Below, piece by piece: positions 8,008-15,802 of a DNA stretch of 64,000 nt (position 1 is the first letter of the stretch; every line of letters starts with the position of its first letter). Source of the stretch: an uncultured Phascolarctobacterium sp. (lineage in GTDB: Bacteria > Bacillota > Negativicutes > Acidaminococcales > Acidaminococcaceae); assembly GCA_900545535.1 (NCBI GenBank), contig UQZN01000009.1:40128-104127 (forward strand). Direction: 5' to 3'. Under the pieces are notes generated by a model. The model searched no databases. It worked only from the letters and a program-made list of their open reading frames with translations, and was not told the origin of the DNA. The translations under genes were made by a program, and so were the position numbers.

Positions 8008-8084
8008 GACTCCGTAGCTCAGTTGGATAGAGCGTTTGACTACGAATCAAAAGGTCGCAGGTTCGAATCCTGCCGGGGCCACCA
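8008..8084 (+). tRNA. tRNA-Arg (anticodon ACG)
   Basis: A 77-nt cloverleaf can be folded by hand: D arm from GCTCAGTTGGATAGAGC, anticodon stem TTTGA/TCAAA with loop CTACGAA (anticodon ACG), T arm GCAGG-TTCGAAT-CCTGC, encoded CCA. The acceptor stem GACTCCG/CGGGGCC has an A-C mismatch at the second pair and a U-G at the fourth. That is unusual and may reflect replacement of the 3' end by integration, since this end is the duplicated attachment sequence. Confidence 0.93.
8040..8084 (+). repeat. second copy of the 45-bp tRNA direct repeat
   Basis: Identical to 5157-5201. The two copies flank 2.8 kb containing only the hybrid kinase gene and the tRNA promoter and 5' half. Confidence 0.9.
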
Positions 8085-8090
8085 GAAATT

Positions 8091-8121
8091 AAAGCTCACT
8101 TCTTACGAAGTGAGCTTTTTT
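8091..8121. terminator. terminator of tRNA-Arg
   Basis: AAAGCTCACTTC and GAAGTGAGCTTT enclose a TTAC loop and are followed by T residues. It may also serve the minus-strand kinase gene ending at 8132. Confidence 0.85.
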
Positions 8122-8131
8122 GTTGCGCTGT

Positions 8132-9499
8132 TTATTTTTCTAAAGGCCGCAGCGGTATCGTAAAGCTGAAGCTGCTGCCAATGCCCAATTCACTGGTGGC
8201 AGTTACCGTCCCGCCGTGACTTTCAACCATCCATTTTACCATTGCCAACCCCAGGCCTGTGCCGCTGTCTGCCCCGCTGCTGCGGGCAGTATTGACCCTG
8301 TAAAAGCGTTTCCAGATTTTTGGCAGTTCATCAGCACTGATACCAATACCATCGTCACGGACAGTACCAATGGCATTTTGACCGTCGCTTGTTAAAGTAA
8401 GCCAGATCTGTCCCTGCTGCCTGCCATACTTGACCGCATTAGTCAGCAGGTTGAGCCAGATCCGCATCAGCAATGTTTGATCAGCTTGAACCATAACTGC
8501 CGGCTCGATCTCTGCCGTCAGCGTGATCGCTTTGGCTGCCGCCAGTCCCTTAGCTTCTTCCGCCACGATCTCTGTCAATTCGCTTAAATCGAACACTTCC
8601 AGATCCAGGCTTGCCTGATGCCGGTCCGCTCTGGCCAGCTGCAAGAGCTGGTTGACCAGCTTCGACATTTTTCTGGCCTGCTGCAACACGCCCTGCAGCG
8701 CCTGCTGTTTACTCTCGGAGTCAGGCTGCTGCAGTCCGCATTCAGCCTGTGCTATGATCACTGAGGTCGGCGTACGCAGCTCGTGGGAAGCGTCATCAGT
8801 AAACTGCCGTTCTGCTTCAAAGGCCGCTTCTAATCTGGCAAACATTCCGTCAAAGGTTTTTGCCAGCGTATCGATTTCATCGTCAGCACCTTCCAGTTCG
8901 ATCCGTTTGGAAAGGTCGCTCCCGCTGCTGATCTGAGCCGCAGCTTCTGTGATCCGTGTTACCGGACGAAAAGCTTTTTTGGTGATCCAGTAACCACCCA
9001 GGGCCGCCAATAAAATCAGCAGTGGGAAAAACAGCGCGCACTGCCACAAAATCTTATCGCGTTCCGCATAGGCCGAGCTAAGCGGCACCGTGCCACGTAC
9101 CCAGTAAAAATTTTCCGCATGGCGCGGTTTGAAATAAAAATCATAAACAAACCAGTTTTGCTGCCCATTACCAGCCTTCTGCAGCAGCTCGTCGGCAAAA
9201 GGCGTTGCCGGCAGACCACTGGCCACCAGACCTGTTATCATCTGCCCGTTTTCGTGGTATACGGCAAGCCGGACGCCGTCCTTTAAAAAATCAAGCTTCT
9301 CCAGGCGCAGACGGCCAGCATTGTCTATTTTCAGTTCTTCCGCAAAATCATAAACTTCTTCTTCCAGCTTGTTCTGCACGCCCAACAGTAAAACCTTATC
9401 TGTCGCCAGCAGGACGGCCGCAAAAATAGCCCCTAAAATTATTACGATCAGCCCTGTATACCACAGGGTTATTTTCATTTTTACCGACAGCTTTTTCAT
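8132..9499 (-). CDS. membrane sensor histidine kinase
   Basis: The 455-residue protein has two membrane segments (about 10-32 and 153-172), an extracytoplasmic sensor between them, a HAMP domain (RPVTRITEAAAQI), and a kinase core with phospho-acceptor His239 in DDASHELRTPTSVI, an N box (NLLTNAVKYG), DDGIG and GTGLGLAMV. Its start overlaps the stop of the response regulator gene by 4 nt, so the two form a standard two-component pair. The signal is unknown. The nearby PepSY gene with a tandem-repeat operator is a likely target; in several Firmicutes and proteobacteria PepSY proteins neighbour such kinases. Confidence 0.93.
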   Translation of the reverse strand: MKKLSVKMKITLWYTGLIVIILGAIFAAVLLATDKVLLLGVQNKLEEEVYDFAEELKIDNAGRLRLEKLDFLKDGVRLAVYHENGQMITGLVASGLPATPFADELLQKAGNGQQNWFVYDFYFKPRHAENFYWVRGTVPLSSAYAERDKILWQCALFFPLLILLAALGGYWITKKAFRPVTRITEAAAQISSGSDLSKRIELEGADDEIDTLAKTFDGMFARLEAAFEAERQFTDDASHELRTPTSVIIAQAECGLQQPDSESKQQALQGVLQQARKMSKLVNQLLQLARADRHQASLDLEVFDLSELTEIVAEEAKGLAAAKAITLTAEIEPAVMVQADQTLLMRIWLNLLTNAVKYGRQQGQIWLTLTSDGQNAIGTVRDDGIGISADELPKIWKRFYRVNTARSSGADSGTGLGLAMVKWMVESHGGTVTATSELGIGSSFSFTIPLRPLEK

Positions 9500-10170
9500 A
9501 AAGTCTCCTTCAGCACATAACCGGCGCCGCGTACTGTCTGGATCAGTTTTTTCTCAAAGCCGTCATCTACTTTTTTCCGCAGATACCGTATATATACATC
9601 TACCACGTTGGACCCGCCTTCAAAATCATAATCCCAGACATGATTTTCGATCGTTTCCCTTGTTAAAACTACTCCCTGGTTACGCAGTAAATATTCCAGC
9701 ACGGCAAACTCTTTAGCTGAAAGCTGCAGCTCTCGTCCTTCTCTGCTGACGCTGCGGCTGCTCAGATCCATTTCCAGATCGCCGCACCGCAGTACATTCG
9801 AAACCTGCCCGCTGCTGCGCCGCAAAAGTACCCGCAAGCGCGCCACCAATTCGTCAAAGGCAAAGGGTTTGACTAAATAGTCGTCCGCACCAAGATCAAG
9901 CCCGGCAACGCGATCCTCGACACTGCCGCGGGCAGTCAGCAGCAGCACCGGTGTTTTATCGCCAGCAGTACGCATTTTCTGCAGCACCGATAGCCCATCC
10001 AGTCCCGGCAACATAATATCCAAAATAATAGCGTCATACGCCGTCAGCTGCATATAATCCAATGCTTCCAGACCATCACCGCAGGCATCTACACTGTAAC
10101 CGCTGCTCTGCAGCTGCTTTTTCAGCACCTCACGCAGATCAGGCTCATCTTCCACGAATAAAAGCCGCAT
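9496..10170 (-). CDS. OmpR/PhoB-family response regulator
   Basis: The 224-residue protein has a receiver domain with acidic pocket E7-D8, phospho-acceptor Asp51 (IILDIMLPGLDG), Thr/Lys switch residues (LLLTARG and VKPFAFDEL) and a C-terminal winged-helix domain (about 125-224, ending RGAGYVLKETL). AGGAGG lies upstream of the ATG. It is the first gene of the pair with the kinase. Regulators of this class bind tandem direct repeats with 10-11 bp spacing; such repeats occur at 11579-11600 before the PepSY gene. Confidence 0.95.
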   Translation of the reverse strand: MRLLFVEDEPDLREVLKKQLQSSGYSVDACGDGLEALDYMQLTAYDAIILDIMLPGLDGLSVLQKMRTAGDKTPVLLLTARGSVEDRVAGLDLGADDYLVKPFAFDELVARLRVLLRRSSGQVSNVLRCGDLEMDLSSRSVSREGRELQLSAKEFAVLEYLLRNQGVVLTRETIENHVWDYDFEGGSNVVDVYIRYLRKKVDDGFEKKLIQTVRGAGYVLKETL

Positions 10171-10230
10171 AAGCGCAACCTCCTTTAATTATTTTTATTA
10201 TAGCACAGACAACAGACGCTCTGAAACAAG

Positions 10231-11436
10231 TCAACCTCTGTAACGCTGTGCCTGTTCGGCAGCCCTTTTAAAGCACAGGCCCCAACCCAGCAGCAACAGG
10301 CCGCAGACAATCATGATATATTCTATTTTGATAAAATCCCCCAAAGGTCCAAAGCCAAGAATAGCCACCGGCATCATGCCCTGCGAAACAAATTGCAGCA
10401 ACGCAAAAACACGTCCCAGATAACCGGGCTCAGTATGAGTCTGGATCAAAACCGTTTCAGCCGTAATAAAAACCGGCACGAATAAGCCGCAGATACAGTC
10501 AAACAGCAGATAGAGCCAGAACACCTTCGACAGACCCATCAGGGCAAAGGTACAGCCAAACACTGCCAACGAGACCGCTATCGCCGTGATCTTATTTTTA
10601 AAATCGCCTTTCCAGGCGACAAATATGCCGCCTAAAAACGAGCCCAGCGCCCACACCATTTCGTTAGCTGTCAGCTTCCAAACCTCGCTGCCAAAAGTCC
10701 TCACTACCATCAACGGTGTCAAAAAAGCTGCCGGTGTGATCAGAATAAAGGTCACCGCGTAACAGACCAGCATGACCCGCAGCAGCGGCTGCGACCAGGT
10801 ATAACGCACACCTTCGCGCAATTCTGCCAGCACTGGTTTTCTGCTTTGCTTGACAACCGTTCTAGTTACCTGCAGACGCAGCATAATAATGATGGCGACA
10901 GCTGCCGTCAGCACATCGACAAAAAAAGCCCACTTCATCCCGAACGTGCCTAAAATCGCTCCGCCTACTGCCGGCGCGATCAGCAGCAGTACATTGTTAG
11001 CCATCTGATTGATACCGTTAACTCTTACCAGATGTTCCGGCGGCACCAGTTCCGGATACAGCGCACTGACGGCAGGACTTTGAAAGCCGCTGCCGATAGA
11101 ACGCAGACAGGCGATAAAAATCAAAAACGTCAGGCTTTCATAGCCAAAAGCAAACGCTGCAAAGGCCAGTAATGTCGCCAGCGCCGTAAACCCGTCCGCC
11201 AGCATGATGATCAGTTTTTTACTGTAGCGGTCAGCGAAAACACCAGCCCACAGGGAAACGACTACCTGAGGGATCAGCGTTGCCAGGGTCGCAACAGTGA
11301 TCCAAAAACCGGACGCAGTATTGACTGTGATATACCAGACAATGGCAAATCCCACTACCGACGAGCCAAAAATAGATATATTCTGACTGATCAGAAATAA
11401 TGCTGTCTGCTTTTGCCAGGCTGTTTCCTGTGCCAT
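10231..11436 (-). CDS. MFS transporter (MFS_3, enterobactin-exporter-like)
   Basis: The 401-residue protein has about 12 hydrophobic segments and begins QKQTALFLISQNISIFGSSVVGFAIVWY, the typical start of the MFS_3 drug/siderophore exporter group. The loop after the second segment reads GVFADRYSKK, the MFS motif A. GAGGAA precedes the ATG. The gene lies 60 nt upstream of the response regulator gene on the same strand, so co-transcription is possible. The substrate cannot be read from the sequence. Confidence 0.9.
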   Translation of the reverse strand: MAQETAWQKQTALFLISQNISIFGSSVVGFAIVWYITVNTASGFWITVATLATLIPQVVVSLWAGVFADRYSKKLIIMLADGFTALATLLAFAAFAFGYESLTFLIFIACLRSIGSGFQSPAVSALYPELVPPEHLVRVNGINQMANNVLLLIAPAVGGAILGTFGMKWAFFVDVLTAAVAIIIMLRLQVTRTVVKQSRKPVLAELREGVRYTWSQPLLRVMLVCYAVTFILITPAAFLTPLMVVRTFGSEVWKLTANEMVWALGSFLGGIFVAWKGDFKNKITAIAVSLAVFGCTFALMGLSKVFWLYLLFDCICGLFVPVFITAETVLIQTHTEPGYLGRVFALLQFVSQGMMPVAILGFGPLGDFIKIEYIMIVCGLLLLGWGLCFKRAAEQAQRYRG

Positions 11437-11578
11437 AAAAATTCCTCAGCTTTCCTGCTTTCTGCCGCTTCAATAAACAACTGCTGTTTTCTACAAGTTT
11501 CTATAATAAGATTGTACAACAAAAATAGTCAAAATAGCCGTTCCATAATAAGTTTATAAAATAAATTTTTATTAAAGT

Positions 11579-11615
11579 TTCTTTTAATCTTCTTTTAATC
11601 TTTCCGCGTTATAAT
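11579..11615 (+). promoter_or_regulatory. tandem 11-bp repeats overlapping the -35 of the PepSY gene
   Basis: The 11-mer TTCTTTTAATC occurs twice without a gap (11579-11589, 11590-11600), followed by TATAAT at 11610-11615. The normal -35 position falls inside the second repeat and does not resemble TTGACA. This is the layout of a promoter activated by an OmpR/PhoB-type regulator. Confidence 0.65.
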
Positions 11616-11664
11616 AAAGACAAAGAAAACGCCGCAGTAAAAACGGCGCAAGGAGGTAAAGAAA

Positions 11665-12168
11665 ATGACTAAAAAATTTCTGGCGTTCATCGCCGCTGCT
11701 ATCTGTACATTAGCAATCACCGCAACCGCTTTTGCCGCTGAGTTCATCAGTGCCGATCAGGCCCGCAGCATTGCTGCTCAATGGGTACCTGCCGGCAGCA
11801 CGCATCTGGTGACCAAAGACGAAAGCCACAAATACGCATCTTATTATGAAGTAAAATTCTATGACAACGCTACCAACACCGAATATGAAGTAGAAGTACT
11901 CAAAAACGGCGGCGCTGTGAAAGAATTCAAAATGGATGCCCAAACAGTTCTCGGCAGCCCTAAAGTAGTGCTCTCTGCTGCTGATGTTCAGGACCTCGTT
12001 CGCAAAGAGTTCCCCAACGCGACCTTCACAAAAGTAAAACTTGACAGCGACGATGGCCTTTACGAATATGAGTTGAAATTTTACACTCCCGAATTACGCG
12101 GCGAAATGAAATTCAACCCTGAAAATGGCGCTCTGATGGAAAAAGAACTTAAATACCAAGTTCACTGA
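11665..12168 (+). CDS. secreted PepSY domain protein
   Basis: The 167-residue product has a signal peptide (MTKKFLAFIAAAICTLAITA, cleavage near AFA-AE at residues 24-26) and two PepSY-like repeats, about 27-95 and 98-165, each with the pattern of an N-terminal helix (SADQARSIAAQW; SAADVQDLVRKEFP) and paired strands (YYEVKFYD; YEYELKFYT). PepSY proteins are secreted or periplasmic and often act as protease inhibitors or signal proteins for two-component systems. AAGGAGG precedes the ATG. Regulation by the nearby two-component system is inferred from the tandem repeats in its promoter. Confidence 0.9.
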   Translation: MTKKFLAFIAAAICTLAITATAFAAEFISADQARSIAAQWVPAGSTHLVTKDESHKYASYYEVKFYDNATNTEYEVEVLKNGGAVKEFKMDAQTVLGSPKVVLSAADVQDLVRKEFPNATFTKVKLDSDDGLYEYELKFYTPELRGEMKFNPENGALMEKELKYQVH

Positions 12169-12182
12169 GCCATCCCCCCAAA

Positions 12183-12215
12183 AGGACCCGCACCTGTCCG
12201 ATGCGGGTCCTTTAT
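12183..12215. terminator. bidirectional terminator
   Basis: GGACCCGCA and TGCGGGTCC form a hairpin flanked by AAAA on the left and TTTATTAT on the right, between convergent PepSY and CoA-transferase genes. Confidence 0.85.
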
Positions 12216-12222
12216 TATGTCT

Positions 12223-13386
12223 TTATGCTTTTGCCAGCAGCGCCTGCAGCTCAGTCTCACTCAAACCGCAGCCGCGTAAAACAGCTTCCGTATCCTCGCC
12301 CAGCTTGGGTGCCCGTTTTTGCAAGGCTCCCGGCGTTGCCGACATTTTCATAGCAAAGCCCATCTGCTTGTAAGTACCGATCTCCTCATCCTCTACTGTC
12401 AGCACCATTGAGTTAGCCAGCGTCTGTTCGGCCGCCAATGCTTCATCAAAATTCAGCACCGGCGTTACGCAGGTATCCTTACCTTGTAAACAGACAGTCC
12501 ACTCCTGCATGGTCTTATTCTTAAAAATCTTTGTCAGCTCGCTTTTGACCAGTCCGTGCTGCGTTTCATCATCCAGGGCATCGATCAGATCGGCCCGGTC
12601 CAAAGCCCGGCAAAGGTTGCTCCAGAATTTTTTCTCCAGACAGCCGACAGAAACATAACGCCCGTCCTGCGTTCCGTAGATATTATAATTGGCATAGGCG
12701 CCGGTCAGCCAGTTATTACCGCGTTCGGCTACAAAGCCGCTGCCAAAATACAGGCTGGCCGCTCCCGGCATCAGCGTCAACGCCGTATTATAAAGTGAAA
12801 TGTCGATCTCCTGACCCTGCCCTGTCTGCTCAGCATGGCGCACAGCCATCATAATACTCATACCGGCCATCAGCGCCGCATTCATATCCGCCATCAAGAT
12901 GCCCGGTATCGCCGGTCTGCCTCCGGGCTCACCGCTCATTGAAGTAATACCTGCCAGGCTGACATAACCAAGATCGTGGTCAGCCTGCTCAACCAATGGT
13001 CCCTGCTTGCCATAGCCGGTGATCGCACAGTAAACGATTTTCTGATTCAGCCTGCTCACAGTCTCATAATCAATGCCCAGACGTTTTAACACACCGGGCC
13101 GGTAGCTTTCCAGCACTACGTCCGCTGTCTGCGCCAATTTCAAAAAGGCCGCTTTGCCGGCAGCACTTTTCAGATCCAGCACCAAACTTTTTTTATTACG
13201 GTTCAGCTGCAAATGCCAGTAACCGAAACCGTTTTGGAACGGCGGGAAACTGCGCGAATAGTCGCCGCGTCCCGGTTCTTCGATCTTGATGACTTCTGCG
13301 CCAAAATCAGCTAAAATCATACTGCAATACGGTCCCGGCAAAAGCCGCGACAAATCCAGAACTCTGATACCGTCAAGTGCACCCAC
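12223..13386 (-). CDS. CaiB/BaiF family CoA-transferase (class III)
   Basis: The protein starts LDGIRVLDLSRLLPGPYCSMILADFGAEVIKIE, the standard opening of formyl-CoA/carnitine CoA-transferases, and keeps the catalytic Asp in the DHDLGY segment. These enzymes move CoA between carboxylic acids through a mixed anhydride on that Asp; alpha-methylacyl-CoA racemases belong to the same fold. I choose the GTG at 13386 (387 residues) because AGGGCGG lies 7 nt before it; an ATG at 13452 would add 22 residues not seen in the family. The acid substrate cannot be told. No partner subunit or acyl-CoA gene is adjacent. Confidence 0.88.
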   Translation of the reverse strand: MGALDGIRVLDLSRLLPGPYCSMILADFGAEVIKIEEPGRGDYSRSFPPFQNGFGYWHLQLNRNKKSLVLDLKSAAGKAAFLKLAQTADVVLESYRPGVLKRLGIDYETVSRLNQKIVYCAITGYGKQGPLVEQADHDLGYVSLAGITSMSGEPGGRPAIPGILMADMNAALMAGMSIMMAVRHAEQTGQGQEIDISLYNTALTLMPGAASLYFGSGFVAERGNNWLTGAYANYNIYGTQDGRYVSVGCLEKKFWSNLCRALDRADLIDALDDETQHGLVKSELTKIFKNKTMQEWTVCLQGKDTCVTPVLNFDEALAAEQTLANSMVLTVEDEEIGTYKQMGFAMKMSATPGALQKRAPKLGEDTEAVLRGCGLSETELQALLAKA

Positions 13387-13534
13387 GTCAACACCGCCCT
13401 TTTCCTGTTTATTGCTTACATTATAACACAGATATTTTACATTTTCAGGCACTGCGCCATTTGACAGCAGCCCCTGCTTTAGTTACAATGAAAGATAAGT
13501 ATTAAGAAAAAAATCTTTGGAGGCAGAATAAAAA

Positions 13535-14089
13535 ATGAACAAAACTTTAATGATTATTATCGCCGTCGTTGTTATTTTCGTCGGTATTATTATGAGCGGC
13601 TATAACAGCCTGGTCACCATGAACGAAGACGTTAACGGCAAATGGTCGCAGGTAGAAAACCAGCTGCAGCGCCGCAACGACCTGATCCCCAATCTGGTCA
13701 ATACCGTTAAAGGCTACGCTACTCACGAAAGTGACGTTTTTAAAGCCGTATCCGATGCCCGTGCTAAATTGGGCGGCGCCAAAACTGTTGCCGAAACCAG
13801 CCAGGCCAACGGCGAATTGAGCAGCGCTCTTTCCCGCCTGTTGATGATCGCGGAAAATTATCCTGATCTGAAGGCCAACACCAACTTCCTGCAGCTGCAG
13901 GACGAACTGGCCGGCACAGAAAACCGTATTGCCGTAGCCCGTATGGATTACAATAATGCCGTACAAGGTTTCAACGCTAAGATCAAATCCTTCCCGACCG
14001 TCCTTTATGCAGGCATGTTCGGCTTTGACGCCCGCGATTACTTTAAAGCTGATGAAAGCGCTAAAACTGTTCCGCAAGTACAATTTTAA
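13535..14089 (+). CDS. lemA: LemA family protein
   Basis: The 184-residue product has an N-terminal membrane anchor (about 4-22) followed by the LemA core: YNSLVTMNEDVNGKWSQVENQLQRRNDLIPNLVNTVKGYA, then SRLLMIAENYPDLKANTNFLQL and ENRIAVARMDYNNAVQGFN. These are the most conserved LemA segments. The function of LemA is not well defined; it is typically encoded with a TPM-domain protein, as here 22 nt downstream. GGAGG precedes the ATG. Confidence 0.95.
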   Translation: MNKTLMIIIAVVVIFVGIIMSGYNSLVTMNEDVNGKWSQVENQLQRRNDLIPNLVNTVKGYATHESDVFKAVSDARAKLGGAKTVAETSQANGELSSALSRLLMIAENYPDLKANTNFLQLQDELAGTENRIAVARMDYNNAVQGFNAKIKSFPTVLYAGMFGFDARDYFKADESAKTVPQVQF

Positions 14090-14111
14090 GCGATAACGGA
14101 GCTTACTGATC

Positions 14112-14864
14112 ATGAAACGTTGGCTCGTCCTTATAATGCTTCTGCTCCAGACGTTCTTTGCCCTCGGTGCGGAAGCAGCGATCCAGGTACCACCTAAACC
14201 CAGCACAGAGTCCGGTATCTATGTACAGGATTACGCAGGTGTTTTGTCACCGCAGACCCGTCAGGCCCTCAATGGGATCGGTCAGGATCTGGACAATAAA
14301 ACGACCGCCCAGGTCGCTGTCGTAACGGTCAAAACGCTGGACGGCCAGCCCATTGACGAATATGGACTGACCCTGCTGCGGCAATGGGGTCTTGGTAATA
14401 AAGAAAAAAATAACGGCGCGCTGATCTTAGTCGCTGTCGATGACCGGCAATCACGGATCGAAGTCGGTTACGGATTGGAAGGCTTACTGCCTGACGGCCT
14501 GACCGGACGAATTCAGGACCAGCAGATGCTGCCCTATTTTAAACAGGGCCAATATGAAAAAGGCATTGTGCAGGGCTATCTGACTGTTGCCACCACTGTA
14601 GCCAAAAGCTATAACGTCAAGCTGGAAGGCGTACGTTATAGCGGCGGCGCCGGGCAGGGCACAGGCGATACGCCGATGCCGGGCTGGATGAAGGCCCTGA
14701 TCGCAGTCGGCCTGATCGTACTCGTCATCGTTGACCATATGTTCTTCGGCGGTATCATCACCCAGTTCATCCTGCTTGCGCTTTTGCGCGGCGGCGGACG
14801 TGGTGGCGGCGGTGGATTTGGTGGCGGTTCCGGAGGCGGAGGCGGCTCCAGCCGGCGCTGGTAA
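14112..14864 (+). CDS. TPM domain protein (YgcG family)
   Basis: The 250-residue product has a signal peptide (1-23, cleavage near AEA), a TPM domain (about 38-165) with VQDYAGVLSPQTRQAL, TTAQVAVVTVKTLDG and EVGYGLEGLLPDGLTGRI, a membrane region (about 195-225), and a glycine-rich C-terminus ending SSRRW. This is the usual architecture of the YgcG/LemA-associated family. The domain faces the periplasm and the glycine-rich tail the cytoplasm or membrane. It forms an operon with lemA. Its biochemical role is uncertain; TPM domains in plants take part in photosystem repair as phosphatases. Confidence 0.93.
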   Translation: MKRWLVLIMLLLQTFFALGAEAAIQVPPKPSTESGIYVQDYAGVLSPQTRQALNGIGQDLDNKTTAQVAVVTVKTLDGQPIDEYGLTLLRQWGLGNKEKNNGALILVAVDDRQSRIEVGYGLEGLLPDGLTGRIQDQQMLPYFKQGQYEKGIVQGYLTVATTVAKSYNVKLEGVRYSGGAGQGTGDTPMPGWMKALIAVGLIVLVIVDHMFFGGIITQFILLALLRGGGRGGGGGFGGGSGGGGGSSRRW

Positions 14865-14868
14865 AAAA

Positions 14869-14900
14869 ACAAGGACTATCTCAATGAGATAGTCCTTTCT
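14869..14900. terminator. terminator of lemA-TPM operon
   Basis: AAGGACTATCTC and GAGATAGTCCTT form a perfect hairpin with a 3-nt loop, followed by TCTTT; convergent racemase gene starts at its edge. Confidence 0.85.
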
Positions 14901-15620
14901 TTATGCCTGTTTTACTTCGTCATACAGCAGCCCGATACAGGCATCGACCAGAGCACCGATACTGGAAACTTCACGTTCCAGCGGCAGTCCCGAGGCCGCA
15001 TAACCCAAAGGCAGCTCGGTACAGGCCGTCATCACGGGAAGATCCCTTGCGCGCCACAGCTCCTCTACCAGCTCTTTAGTCACTGCGCCAGCCAGAGCCA
15101 GCTCACCGGCTTTGACGTGCAGGATCGCCTGCTGCGCTTTTTCCGCCTGTTCATCATTGGGCAGATATAAGATATAACCATGCTTATCAGCATATTTCTG
15201 ATACAGGCCGCTGGCACGGGTACCGTGGGTCGACAGCATCCAGGCACCCTCGGGATTAAGGCGCTGCGCCGCCAGTACAGTTTCTTCAATGATATGCACC
15301 AGGGGCCTGGGCAGATCATCCCGGAAATCGTCAATAAAATAATGGGCCGTATTACAGGGCACCGCCAGGATATCGGCACCCATAGCGCACAACTGCTGCA
15401 AACGTGCCTGCAGTACCGGCGCCGGGCTTTCACCCTTACCGAAGATCGCCGTACTGCGGTCAGGTATCTCGCAATCACCGATCATATATACCACCGGGTG
15501 CTCCTGATCCGTTGCCGCCGGGCATCTGGCAGCCAGCTGACGCAGAAATTCTGCCGCTGCCGCCGGTCCCATGCCACCCAGCACTCCCAGTTTTTTACCA
15601 TTTTTCTTATACTTGGTCAC
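14901..15620 (-). CDS. aspartate/glutamate racemase family protein
   Basis: With the GTG start at 15620 (GGAGGG 6 nt upstream) the protein has 239 residues, the usual size. It opens KKLGVLGGMGPAAAAEFL and keeps both catalytic cysteines of PLP-independent amino-acid racemases: Cys89 in AVPCNTAH and Cys200 in TACTELPL. That predicts interconversion of L- and D-aspartate or glutamate, or a related acid. The longer frame to 15671 has no ribosome binding site. The gene stands alone, converging on the TPM gene. Confidence 0.9.
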   Translation of the reverse strand: MTKYKKNGKKLGVLGGMGPAAAAEFLRQLAARCPAATDQEHPVVYMIGDCEIPDRSTAIFGKGESPAPVLQARLQQLCAMGADILAVPCNTAHYFIDDFRDDLPRPLVHIIEETVLAAQRLNPEGAWMLSTHGTRASGLYQKYADKHGYILYLPNDEQAEKAQQAILHVKAGELALAGAVTKELVEELWRARDLPVMTACTELPLGYAASGLPLEREVSSIGALVDACIGLLYDEVKQA

Positions 15621-15802
15621 CTTGATCCCTCCACCAGCAAAAACTGTTTTTATGCGTTTATTGTACCACAACCTGCTATCGCAGTATAGCCTGCATTTTT
15701 TTATGTGTATACATAATTTATGTACTTTACTCTTTAATTGTTAATTTGTTATACTAAAGGGGTATAATTAAATAAAAATTTACCCCGTTTGGAGGAATCA
15801 GG

